A stretch of 64,000 bases of DNA from Hyphomonadaceae bacterium (GTDB taxonomy: Bacteria > Pseudomonadota > Alphaproteobacteria > Rhizobiales > Hyphomicrobiaceae): the NCBI GenBank assembly GCA_019747815.1, contig JAIEQJ010000049.1:48258-112257 (forward strand). Reading direction: 5' to 3'. Below are positions 1-8,370 of the stretch, piece by piece; the stretch's first letter is position 1; the number at the start of each line of letters is the position of its first letter. The position numbers and the translations under genes were made by a program. The notes under the pieces are model-generated. The model was not told the DNA's origin. It did not search any database and worked only from the letters and a program-made list of their open reading frames with translations.

Positions 1-1
1 A

Positions 2-658
2 AGCGATCCCCGGCACATGCCGCCCAACTACTACTTCGACCAGATCGATTGGCTCACTGCGTTTCAGCGGGGCAGGGCCTGGGATTGGGTCGAGTTGCGG
101 CCGCAGACGCTCATCGGCTTTGCGCCCGGAACGCCGATGAGCATTCTGCCCGCCATCGCCGTTTATGCGGCGGTCAGCAAGGAGCTGGGCCTGCCCTTGC
201 GCTTTCCCGGCAAGCCCGGCGCCTATGCGGCGCTCTACCAGGTCACGGAATCGGCCCACTTCGCGAACGCTGCGCTTTGGGCAGCAACCGAGCCGCGTTG
301 CGGTCTTGAAGCGTTCAACATCACCAATGGCGACTACTTCCGCTGGAAGAACCTTTGGCCGAGGCTTGCCGACGTGTTTGAGATGCCGGCCGGCGAGCCG
401 CAGGCCATCAGCCTCACCCAGCACATGGCCGACAAGGGCGGGCTGTGGCGGGCCATGGTCGAGACATACCGGCTCGAGCCGTACGACTACGGGCAGCTGG
501 TCGGTTGGCCGTTTGCGGACTATGTGTTCGGCACGGACTGGGATGTGATGTCGAACGTCACCAAGTCGCGCCAATTCGGATTTCACGACGTGGTCGACAC
601 CGAGGACATGTTCTGCCGGCTCTTGCGCCGCTTCCGCGAGGCGCGCATCGTTCCCTGA
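2..658 (+). CDS. PRISE-type SDR reductase (5' end cut by window edge)
   Basis: C-terminal part of an atypical short-chain reductase of the progesterone 5-beta-reductase/iridoid synthase-like (PRISE) group. These enzymes use NAD(P)H to reduce activated C=C bonds. The frame is open to the left edge, and the first residues (SDPRHMPPNYY) already match the family, so the ATG at 17 is internal and the Rossmann N-terminus lies outside. Family hallmarks visible are RPQTLIGFAPG, VYAAVSKELGLPLRFPG, the ALWAATEP stretch and FNITNGDYFRWKNLWP. The natural substrate in bacteria is generally unknown. It converges with the small membrane protein gene at 671-925. The family call is firm; the specific reaction is not. 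Confidence 0.85.
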   Translation, partial: SDPRHMPPNYYFDQIDWLTAFQRGRAWDWVELRPQTLIGFAPGTPMSILPAIAVYAAVSKELGLPLRFPGKPGAYAALYQVTESAHFANAALWAATEPRCGLEAFNITNGDYFRWKNLWPRLADVFEMPAGEPQAISLTQHMADKGGLWRAMVETYRLEPYDYGQLVGWPFADYVFGTDWDVMSNVTKSRQFGFHDVVDTEDMFCRLLRRFREARIVP

Positions 659-670
659 GGGCGCGATCGG

Positions 671-925
671 TCAGGTGCCAATCGTCCGCGCCAGCCGGCC
701 GAGGGCGTAGGCGACGGCGGACAGGCCGATATTGGCCACAAGCCCCGTGACGAAGTAGGCCGTGACCTTGTTGCTCCAGCGTTCGTCGGGATGCTGGCGC
801 AGCCGCTGCAGCTTCATCCACCAGCCTTCCGAGGCGATGCCGGCCATGCCGAGCAGCACGACCCACAGGGGCGTGCCCAAGTAACCGGCAGCGGCCATGG
901 CGGCCAAGGTGACATATGTCAGCAT
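671..925 (-). CDS. small hypothetical membrane protein
   Basis: An 84-residue protein with ATG at 925. It has two or three hydrophobic segments (residues about 1-30 and 55-75) separated by a short basic stretch around KLQRLRQHPDERW. It therefore probably sits in the inner membrane. I recognise no family. It is convergent with the PRISE-type reductase gene, with only 12 bp between the stops. Codon use looks like the neighbours, which supports a real gene, but no function can be given. Confidence 0.6.
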   Translation of the reverse strand: MLTYVTLAAMAAAGYLGTPLWVVLLGMAGIASEGWWMKLQRLRQHPDERWSNKVTAYFVTGLVANIGLSAVAYALGRLARTIGT

Positions 926-1090
926 GCTGCCCCTTTTAGCGCGTCGAGTCCTCCCGCCGCGGCGGCTCCAATGCCACGTTTTCCACTGCTATACACGTCC
1001 TGCCGTGCCGTGATATAGGCATCGCCTGCTCGGGCCGATGTCATCGCAAACTGCGGCCGTCCGCCCATTCTCATAGCCGCCGCGTCGCGT

Positions 1091-1131
1091 CGGGGCATAG
1101 CTCAGCTTGGTAGAGCACCTCTTTGGGAGCA
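1091..1131 (+). pseudogene. 5' half of tRNA-Pro(TGG), truncated at the anticodon arm
   Basis: The acceptor 5' strand (CGGGGCA), D-arm and anticodon loop TTTGGGA (anticodon TGG, Pro) match bacterial tRNA-Pro. The 5' anticodon stem reads ACCTC rather than CCTGC, as if one G were lost. Directly after GCAG the sequence stops matching. No T-arm (TTCGANTC type) or CCA end exists in the next 600 bp, so this copy cannot make a tRNA. An integrase remnant follows at 1288, so a failed or partly deleted integration is the likely cause. Confidence 0.8.
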
Positions 1132-1155
1132 GTTGCCAGTGAACAAGATGGCAAC
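1132..1155. repeat. hairpin at the tRNA-Pro breakpoint
   Basis: A perfect 7-bp inverted repeat, GTTGCCA / TGGCAAC, with a 10-nt loop. It begins exactly where similarity to tRNA-Pro ends. It may be a recombination core or a leftover of the element end. There is no T-run, so it is not a standard terminator. Confidence 0.5.
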
Positions 1156-1287
1156 ACCCCGCAACCGCAACCAACCCAATAAATTCAGCACTTTCCGGCA
1201 TTTTTCATGTGCCGCGTGGTGCGCCGTGTTACGCGGCGTTCCAGGCGATTCCCGTACCTTTTTCATAGCTTTGGTGAGCACCTGCCA

Positions 1288-1464
1288 ATGCCGGAAGTGA
1301 ATCTCACGGCCGCGTTCGTGGACAAGCTGAAGCCGAACGGCGCACAGGTCGAGTATTTCGATACCGGCTCGGATGGCCTCAGCCTTCGCGTCAGCCAGAG
1401 CGGCACGAAGTCGTGGCGGTTTCCATACGCGCCGTCCACACGTATTCGACCGCTGTCGCAATGA
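1288..1464 (+). pseudogene. tyrosine integrase remnant (N-terminal arm domain only)
   Basis: Reads MPEVNLTAAFVDKLKPNG followed by DTGSDGLSLRVSQSGTKSWRF. This is the start of a P4-type integrase with the DUF4102 arm-binding domain. Similarity stops after KSWRF, and the frame ends about 13 codons later. No catalytic domain (R...HxxR...Y) is found in any frame to 1700. It lies 130 bp past a truncated tRNA-Pro, the typical position of an integrase next to its attachment site. It is read as the relic of a lost or decayed integrative element. Confidence 0.75.
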
Positions 1465-1732
1465 AGCCCCCGCGCGCAGCAGTGTTTCGGCGACGCAAGC
1501 TGCCGCCTGGCTGTCACTACCACCCTCGCTGCGCCGAGCGGCTCCCTGTTTGCCACCGGCAAGCACCACCTGCGGTGGAATTTTCTGACGGGATGAGCCG
1601 GTGCGTGTTGGCGCAAACGGAAGCCGGCGCTCGCTTCTGAGGCTATCCACTGGCCAGTGCGGTGCAGGCTCGCGCTTGCGATGGGCCTGTGCTTAGGATG
1701 CCCGCGTGCGTGGATTGGCTGGAGGGAAGCCC

Positions 1733-3832
1733 ATGCCCAGGCGCCTCATTCGTTCTGCCGCCACTCGTTTCTCGGCTCTTATTGCTGCATCCATAACCAT
1801 TGCGGTTGCTGCACATGCCGATCAAGCTCAGGACTGCGTCCAGCACGCCGATCTGGATTTGCAGGTGCGGGCCTGCACTGCCATCGTCGAACGCGACCCT
1901 CAGGCCGCGTGGGCCTACATCAACCGCAGCTGGGCCTTCATGGACAAGGGCCAACCCGATAGGGCGATCGCCGATGCCACGAAAGCGATCGACATCAATC
2001 CGCAATTCGCGGTGGCCTATGTCAACCGCTCAGGCGCGCTTCTGAACAAGGGCGACAACGATCGCGCCATCGCCGACGCCACCAATGCGATTGGTCTCGA
2101 CCCGCGTCTGGCCCTGGCCTTTGTCAACCGTGCCACCGGCCACTTCAACAAGGGCGACTTCGATCGCGCCATCGCCGACACCGACAAAGCCATCGAGCTC
2201 AACTCCAAGCTCGCCCCGGCCTATGTCACTCGGTCCGCGGCCAAGCTGAACAAGGGCGACAACGACGGAGCAGTAGCGGATGCCGATATGGCGCTCGCGC
2301 TCGACGGAAGAGCCGTGGCCGCCTATCTCAATCGCGGCAATGCCAGGATCAATAAAACCGACTACGACAGCGCCATCGCTGATTTCAACCGCGCCATCGA
2401 AATCGCCCCGAATACGGCCCTCGCGTACGTGAACAGGGGTTGGGCACAGCGAAACAAGGGCAACCTCGACCGCGCCATCGCCGACTACAACGACGCGCTG
2501 CGCATCGACCCCAAACTCGCTCTGGCCTATATCAACCGCAGCGATGCCTATTCGCGCATGGGCGACCATGACCGCGTGATCGCCGATGCTTCCGAAGCCA
2601 TCCGCATCGACCCCAGATCACCCCTCGCCTACAACAATCGCGGCTTGGCCTACAAGGATAAGGGAGATCACGACCGTGCCCTGGCCGACTTCGGTGAGGC
2701 GATCAGGCTCGACCCCAATTTTGTCCTTGCCTATGTCAATCGCGGCTTTGTGCACGGGGCAACCGGCGACCATGACCGCGCCATTGCCGACTATGACAGC
2801 GCGCTACGCATCGATCCCAAATCGGCCCTTGCCTATAACAACCGCGGCTGGGCCTATCAGGCCAAGGGCGATCACAACCGCGCTATTGCCGACTTCACGC
2901 GCGCCATCGATGCCGACCCCAACATGGCCCTCGCCTACGGCAACCGGGGAACAGCATACAATGCAAAGGGGGACAACCAGCGCGCGCAGGCTGACTTTCG
3001 CAAGATCCTGGAGCTGCCGGCACCGACTCCTACCGACCGTCAAAGGCAGGAGATAGCACGCGAACGCATCGCCAGGCTGGCGCAGCCGTCACCTACGGCC
3101 AAGACCGCCGCAGCCTTGACCAAACCGCGCCGCGTAGCGCTTGTCATCGGCAACTCCAACTACACATATGCCGGCCTCCTGGCCAATCCTGCCAAGGATG
3201 GACGCGCGGTAGCCAACGCCTTGCGGCGGCTGGGCTTTACGCAGGTGTTCGAGCAGTATGACGCGACCCGCGAAAAGATGGGCCGCGCCCTGCGCGATTT
3301 CGGCGACAGCACCGAAGGTGCCGAGTGGGCAGTCGTTTTCTTCGCCGGCCACGGCATCGAGGTCAACGGCACGTCCTACCTCATCCCCATCGACGCCGAG
3401 CTCAAACGCGAGACCCATACCAGCGACGAGGCGATCTCGCTCACACAAGTGCAGGCGAAGGTGGACGCTGCGACCAAGCTTGGCCTGGTCATTCTTGACT
3501 CGTGCCGGAACAATCCCTTCCTCGCACGCATGGTACGCTCAATGTCAACCCGCTCGCTCGGCCGCGGTCTCTCGCCCGTGGAGCCCGAAGGCAATGTATT
3601 GGTCGCCTACGCCGCCAAGCACGGCACCACGGCGGAGGACGGCACGGGCGACCACAGCCCGTTCACCGAGGCCCTGCTCGCGCACATGGAGGAGCCGGGC
3701 CTGGAGATCAACTTTCTCTTCCGCAAGGTGCGCGACCGCGTGCGCGAGAGGACGGCAAGGCGCCAGGAGCCGTTTCTCTACGGCACACTCGGCAGCGAGC
3801 CGCTCTACTTCAATGCCAGCCAAGCCCGGTAA
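1733..3832 (+). CDS. secreted TPR-rich caspase-family (C14) protein
   Basis: A 699-residue protein (start ATG 1733, chosen because it begins a good signal peptide, MPRRLIRSAATRFSALIAAS...AHA). Residues about 56-429 are eleven near-identical 34-residue TPR units of the AYxNRGxAxxxKGDxDRAIADxxxAIxxD type. The C-terminal third (from about RRVALVIGN) is a caspase/metacaspase p20 fold. His540 lies in FFAGHGIE and Cys591 in LDSCRNNPF; both catalytic residues are present. Such proteins are putative periplasmic or secreted cysteine peptidases whose TPRs bind partners. No toxin, effector or sensor gene is adjacent. An upstream ATG at 1706 gives a poorer leader. The fold is sure; the role is unknown. 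Confidence 0.88.
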   Translation: MPRRLIRSAATRFSALIAASITIAVAAHADQAQDCVQHADLDLQVRACTAIVERDPQAAWAYINRSWAFMDKGQPDRAIADATKAIDINPQFAVAYVNRSGALLNKGDNDRAIADATNAIGLDPRLALAFVNRATGHFNKGDFDRAIADTDKAIELNSKLAPAYVTRSAAKLNKGDNDGAVADADMALALDGRAVAAYLNRGNARINKTDYDSAIADFNRAIEIAPNTALAYVNRGWAQRNKGNLDRAIADYNDALRIDPKLALAYINRSDAYSRMGDHDRVIADASEAIRIDPRSPLAYNNRGLAYKDKGDHDRALADFGEAIRLDPNFVLAYVNRGFVHGATGDHDRAIADYDSALRIDPKSALAYNNRGWAYQAKGDHNRAIADFTRAIDADPNMALAYGNRGTAYNAKGDNQRAQADFRKILELPAPTPTDRQRQEIARERIARLAQPSPTAKTAAALTKPRRVALVIGNSNYTYAGLLANPAKDGRAVANALRRLGFTQVFEQYDATREKMGRALRDFGDSTEGAEWAVVFFAGHGIEVNGTSYLIPIDAELKRETHTSDEAISLTQVQAKVDAATKLGLVILDSCRNNPFLARMVRSMSTRSLGRGLSPVEPEGNVLVAYAAKHGTTAEDGTGDHSPFTEALLAHMEEPGLEINFLFRKVRDRVRERTARRQEPFLYGTLGSEPLYFNASQAR

Positions 3833-4006
3833 GGTCACATCAACCTTGGGCAACGACGGCGCGGCGTCGACACGCTGCCGCCCGTGCGCCTTGGCAAAGC
3901 CTCGATCTGTCGGCCTTTTTTCCGGCTACTTTGAATGCCTTTCACCTTTGTGCCCGCTTCCGCTAGGCTCTCGCGCCGCAGAATGCGGGCATGAAGGGCT
4001 GGGGCA

Positions 4007-6031
4007 ATGAATAAGAATATGCTGAACGATGGCTTCTCGTGCGCCGCCGAGGCCTTTGAAGCCTACGACGACATTCCTCTGTCGCCACCGCGCGAGGACA
4101 CCATCGGTGCAATCATCGCCCGCCGCCACAGTCGCCGCGACGTGCTCAAGGGCTCGCTCGGGGTCACCGCAGCCACCACCCTGTTCGGCACCGCCGCACT
4201 GGCTGCCGGCTCCAACCCCACCCGGACCGCTCCGGCGCCGTTCGCCTTCAAGGAGGTGGCTGCCGGCATCGATGAGACGCATCATGTGGCCGAAGGCTAC
4301 GAAGCCGATATCCTGATCCGCTGGGGTGATCCGCTGTTCGCCGGCATGGCGCCGTTCGATCCCGCCAAACTCACGGGCGCCGAACAGGCCCGGCGCTTTG
4401 GCTACAACTGCGACTACATCGCGTTTTTCCCGCTCGACCGCCGCAACACCCGCGGGCTTCTCTGCATCAACCATGAGTATGCAAACCCCGAAGTGATGTT
4501 CGCGGGCATCGGCGGCCGGCCCGACCGCAACGACTTTGCAAAAATCACCGAGGGGCACGTAGCCGTGGAGATGGCGGCGCATGGTGTCAGCGTCGTGGAG
4601 GTCGCACTCACGGGTGGAAAATGGCGGCCGGTTCTCGGCCGCCGCAACCGGCGCATCACGGCGCACACGGAGATGACGGTGGATGGTCCGGCGGCCGGCC
4701 ACCACCGCATGAAGACCAAGGCCGATCCCAGCGGGCGCAAGCTGTGGGGCACGATCAACAACTGCGCCGGCGGCCGCACGCCGTGGGGCACCTACCTCAC
4801 GGGCGAGGAGAACTGTCACGGCTACTTCTGGACCGATCAGCGCGGCGCCGATGGCAAGCGCCTCAACAAGGGCCTCGGCGGTGCACAGCAAAGAAGCTAC
4901 GAGCGCTACGGCATTCCCAGCAACTGGTACAGTTGGGGCCGTTTCCACGAGCGTTTTAACGTCGATAAGGAACCTAATGAGTGCCATCGCTTCAACTGGA
5001 TCGTCGAGATTGATGCCTTTGATCCGCAGTCGAGGCCGGTGAAGCACAGTGCGCTGGGGCGCTGCCGTCACGAGGGCGCGGAAATGATCGTCAACAAGGA
5101 CGGCCGCGTTGTCGTCTACACGGGCGATGATTCACGCTTCGAGTACATCTATCGCTTCGTTTCCAAGCGCACCTATCAGCCGAACAACAGGGCCCACAAC
5201 ATGCGGCTCCTGTCCGAGGGTACATTGTCGGTTGCTCGCTTCGACTCCGACGGTACGCTGAAATGGCTGCCGCTGGTGTTCGGCGTGGGACCGCTGACAC
5301 CGGCCAACGGATTCCACTCTCAAGCCGACGTGCTGATCGACGCACGCATTGCCGCCGACCTTCTCAAGGCCACGCCGATGGACCGGCCGGAGGACGTGCA
5401 GCCGCATCCCACCAATGGCAAAGTCTACGCGATGCTCACCAACAACGACCGCCGACGGCCGGAGCAGATCGACAAAGCCAACCCTCGCGCAGCCAACGAC
5501 CTTGGGCATATCATCGAGATGACGGCACCAGGCGGCAACCATGCCGCCGCAACCTTCACCTGGGATATCCTCATCAAGTGCGGCGATCCCAACATCGCCG
5601 AGGTCGGCGCCTTGTGGAACCCGGCCACCAGCGCGGATGGCTGGTTCGCCTGCCCCGACAATTGCGCGTTCGACGCTTTGGGGCGGCTGTGGGTCTCAAC
5701 CGACCAGGGCAGCCTATGGGCGAAGAAGACCAACAGGGCAGACGGCTTCTACGCCGTGGGAACCGACGGCGATACGCGCGCACTACCCAAGCTGTTTTTC
5801 CGTTGCCCGGTGGGAGCGGAGATGTGTGGCACATGCTTCACGCCAGACGACCGCGCGCTGTTCCTGGCCGTGCAGCACCCCGCCACCGATGGCGTGCGGG
5901 ACTGGAAGCCGTTCGCCCGCGACTCCACATTCGAGGACCCTGCGACCCGCTGGCCAGATTTCAAGCCGAATATGCCGCCCCGCCCTTCGGTGGTTGCAAT
6001 CCGCAAGAGAGGCGGTGGCCGCATCGCCTAA
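4007..6031 (+). CDS. PhoX-family (DUF839) Tat-exported phosphatase
   Basis: A 674-residue protein. A Tat signal (SRRDVLKGSLGVTAATTLFG, near residues 43-62) sits after an acidic leader, so it is exported folded. The rest is a PhoX-type beta-propeller: INHEYANPEVMF, GGRTPWGTYLTGEEN, YIYRFVSKR, QPHPTNGKVYAMLTNN, GRLWVSTDQGS and TCFTPDDRALFLAVQHP. Family members are Ca/Fe-dependent alkaline phosphatases of the periplasm that release phosphate from organic esters. Not all DUF839 proteins have proven phosphatase activity. A Tat-type redoxin gene lies downstream after a 186-bp gap. No Pho box was recognised upstream. Confidence 0.88.
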   Translation: MNKNMLNDGFSCAAEAFEAYDDIPLSPPREDTIGAIIARRHSRRDVLKGSLGVTAATTLFGTAALAAGSNPTRTAPAPFAFKEVAAGIDETHHVAEGYEADILIRWGDPLFAGMAPFDPAKLTGAEQARRFGYNCDYIAFFPLDRRNTRGLLCINHEYANPEVMFAGIGGRPDRNDFAKITEGHVAVEMAAHGVSVVEVALTGGKWRPVLGRRNRRITAHTEMTVDGPAAGHHRMKTKADPSGRKLWGTINNCAGGRTPWGTYLTGEENCHGYFWTDQRGADGKRLNKGLGGAQQRSYERYGIPSNWYSWGRFHERFNVDKEPNECHRFNWIVEIDAFDPQSRPVKHSALGRCRHEGAEMIVNKDGRVVVYTGDDSRFEYIYRFVSKRTYQPNNRAHNMRLLSEGTLSVARFDSDGTLKWLPLVFGVGPLTPANGFHSQADVLIDARIAADLLKATPMDRPEDVQPHPTNGKVYAMLTNNDRRRPEQIDKANPRAANDLGHIIEMTAPGGNHAAATFTWDILIKCGDPNIAEVGALWNPATSADGWFACPDNCAFDALGRLWVSTDQGSLWAKKTNRADGFYAVGTDGDTRALPKLFFRCPVGAEMCGTCFTPDDRALFLAVQHPATDGVRDWKPFARDSTFEDPATRWPDFKPNMPPRPSVVAIRKRGGGRIA

Positions 6032-6217
6032 TAGCCTGGTCCATCGCAGTTGCACGCAGGACATGCGGTTGGCGACACGCGCCACCCGCCTCGCTGGACC
6101 TGACAGGGATACCGCGCTGAAAATCGTCACTCTTCTTTGAGTTGCCGATACCCTCTCCAGGTGTCAAACAATGACCCATTGGCGCCTGCGTTGCAGGCCG
6201 CAGCTAGAGAAACGACG

Positions 6218-6844
6218 GTGGCGAAGACACGGCGCGAAGTCTTGACGGCCCTGGCCGCAACCACAGCCGCGAGCCTCACATCGGCAGGCACAAGCGCGGC
6301 GGCGGGCCCGCAGATTGGCGCTCCGGCCCCCGGCTTCACCGCGAGGGACTCCAAGGACAGACAGCACACCCTGGCCGCCTACAGGAGCAAAATCGTCATC
6401 CTGGAATGGACCAACCACGAATGCCCCTACACTGTGAAGCACTATGCCACGGGCAATATGCAGGCGCTGCAAGAGGCGGCGGCTGACGCGGGCGCAATCT
6501 GGCTGTCGGTCGTCTCGTCCAGGCCTGGAGCGCAGGGACATATCGACGGTGCACAAGCGGACCAGTTGACCCGTGGCCGCAAGGCCCAGCCAACGGCGGT
6601 GCTGCTCGACCCCAAGGGAGACCTTGGCAAGCTCTATGGCGCACGCACCACCCCGCACATGTACATCATCAATCCGACCGGCAAGCTGGTCTATATGGGC
6701 GCCATCGACGATCAGCCGTCGGCCAGCCACGCCAGTATCAAGAACGCCCGCAACTATGTGCGCGATGCCTTGGCCGCGATGGCGGCCGGGCGGCCGATTG
6801 CGGCGCCATCAACCCGCCCCTACGGATGCACGGTGAAATATTGA
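6218..6844 (+). CDS. exported redoxin-family (AhpC/TSA-like) protein
   Basis: Thioredoxin-fold protein of about 208 residues. I prefer the GTG at 6218 over the ATG at 6137. It follows a purine-rich AGAGAAA and begins directly with a Tat-like signal (KTRREVLTALAATTAASL). The redoxin fold runs from IGAPAPGFTARDSKDRQHTL to the C-terminus. The active site reads WTNHECPYTVKHY, with a single Cys in place of CxxC, as in many AhpC/TSA-like periplasmic proteins. A second Cys lies in the tail (RPYGCTVKY). It probably reduces peroxide or thiols in the periplasm. The partner is unknown. Confidence 0.8.
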   Translation: MAKTRREVLTALAATTAASLTSAGTSAAAGPQIGAPAPGFTARDSKDRQHTLAAYRSKIVILEWTNHECPYTVKHYATGNMQALQEAAADAGAIWLSVVSSRPGAQGHIDGAQADQLTRGRKAQPTAVLLDPKGDLGKLYGARTTPHMYIINPTGKLVYMGAIDDQPSASHASIKNARNYVRDALAAMAAGRPIAAPSTRPYGCTVKY

Positions 6845-7061
6845 ACGTCTGACGCAACCACCACCCGCTCATCCGGCCCTTCGAGAAAATACAACAACCT
6901 GATCAAGGTCTTGGTCAAGATCGTTGGGAATGCTCCCTAGGGCGCATGCCGACGTTCATGACCAAATGGATATGTCACGGCCATCTTGGCGCCGCGATAA
7001 GGCGGAATTTCTCTCTGCGCGCTGTGGGAATTTTCAATTTCGAGATTGTGGGAGACTGGCA

Positions 7062-7877
7062 ATGCAATGGAGATGGTTATCCGTGCTCGCGGGGGCAGTT
7101 GTGCTGACTGCACTGGCGACGGACGCGATGGCGCAGCGACACGACGGATTTAGGGAACGAGACAGGGAATGGATCCTGCTCGGAGCACAGTCCGTCGGCT
7201 TCCGTGTGGACCGTGATGTGGTCCGAATTGGACAATCGGAGGATTGGTACAGAGATCGTACATTCCGGCGGCTGCACCTGGTGGCCGAGGGTAACGACAT
7301 CCACATGATCAACCTTCGCCTTGTCTACTTCAACGGGTTCTCCGAGAGCTACCATGTCGACAGGCTGATCCGGGAAGGCAGCGATCTGGCCATCGATCTG
7401 CGCGGCGAGCGAAGCTTTGTGCGCGAGATCGAGATGACTTATCGCTCGCGTCCCGGGTTCGGCGGCCACGCAGTGATGAAGGTCTACGGCGAGCCGTCCC
7501 GGCGCCCGCCGCACATCGCGCCAGGGCCGGGGCCAGGGCCAGGCCACCACGCTGAGTGGACGGAGCTTGGCTGCCAACGCGTGTCCCTCTTCAAAACCGA
7601 TCGAGATTCGATCCGCATTGGCCGGCATGAAGGCCGGTTCAAGGCCATCCGCCTGCACGTGCGCGGTGCCGACGTTGAGATTCTCGACCTCCACGTGATC
7701 TACGCCAACGGGAGGCCTGACGACATTCCCGTCAAGCACATCCTCAGGCAGGGCGAGCGCACCCGGCCGCTGGAGTTGAGAGGATGGGAACGGTCGATCG
7801 ATCGCGTCGACATGACCTACCGCACGATTCCCAATTTCAAGGGAATCGCCACGGTTTGCGTCGAGGGCCTGCAGTAA
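7062..7877 (+). CDS. secreted protein with two DUF2541-like domains
   Basis: A 271-residue protein. The ATG at 7062 has GGGAGAC five bases upstream and begins a clear signal peptide (MQWRWLSVLAGAVVLTALATDAMA); an open frame upstream to 6924 lacks one. Two copies of a roughly 110-residue domain follow, near residues 30-150 and 170-270. Each starts with W-x-x-LG-x-x-x-V-x-x-x-x-x-DRD and contains a YxNG turn and an R-x-I-x-x-I/V-x-MTYR motif. A Pro/Gly linker (APGPGPGPG) joins them. It resembles DUF2541 proteins of unknown role. It is likely periplasmic and is not clearly in an operon. Confidence 0.7.
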   Translation: MQWRWLSVLAGAVVLTALATDAMAQRHDGFRERDREWILLGAQSVGFRVDRDVVRIGQSEDWYRDRTFRRLHLVAEGNDIHMINLRLVYFNGFSESYHVDRLIREGSDLAIDLRGERSFVREIEMTYRSRPGFGGHAVMKVYGEPSRRPPHIAPGPGPGPGHHAEWTELGCQRVSLFKTDRDSIRIGRHEGRFKAIRLHVRGADVEILDLHVIYANGRPDDIPVKHILRQGERTRPLELRGWERSIDRVDMTYRTIPNFKGIATVCVEGLQ

Positions 7878-8370
7878 CCGGCCGCACAAGTTCTGGTTCT
7901 GGGAGGGGGTTGCAGACGGCGGCCCTCTCTCTTGTTTCGCGCTACCGTCATTCCTCTAAGTTTCGGCGAACCACAGAGCCGAGCGCGCCGCTCCGAAGCG
8001 GACAACTGACTTTCAGAACAAGGCTGGACGGCCCTCACTCCGGGCTCTCGTTTTATCCACTTTTCGGAAAATAGTGATTTGCGCCAGCACGCTAAACTGG
8101 CCCAAGGCCGTGCCGGGAGCTATCCTCCATCCGTCGCCAGTCAGCAGGGATCGGGGGAAAGCGTCAGCGGTGATACGCCCTGTCCTGCTCGAATTGAGCG
8201 GACAGCACGTTTGGGAGCACCCTGCGACGGTTAAAGCCCTGCCGCGACGTTCTGGTCAAAGCCTGCGCCGGGGCAGCATTCCGCGAGGCCTCCCGCGTGG
8301 AGCATGGGATCCGAAACGCCAAATGCAGCAGTACCTTCAGCAGGAGCACCCCGTCCGGAAAGGGTGGCAA
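7878..8370. other. gene-free leader region before the RND operon
   Basis: About 490 bp with no convincing gene. A GC stem (GGAGGG...CCCTC, near 7903-7930) just after the DUF2541-like gene could be a weak terminator. The rest should hold the efflux operon promoter, but no clear sigma-70 boxes or operator palindrome were found. An open frame continues upstream of the adaptor start to 8074. It lacks a ribosome site and looks non-coding. Confidence 0.4.

Noticed and set aside
1091..1700. Intron-split tRNA-Pro
   Set aside because: No 3' half with T-arm and CCA is found downstream, and an integrase remnant explains the break better.
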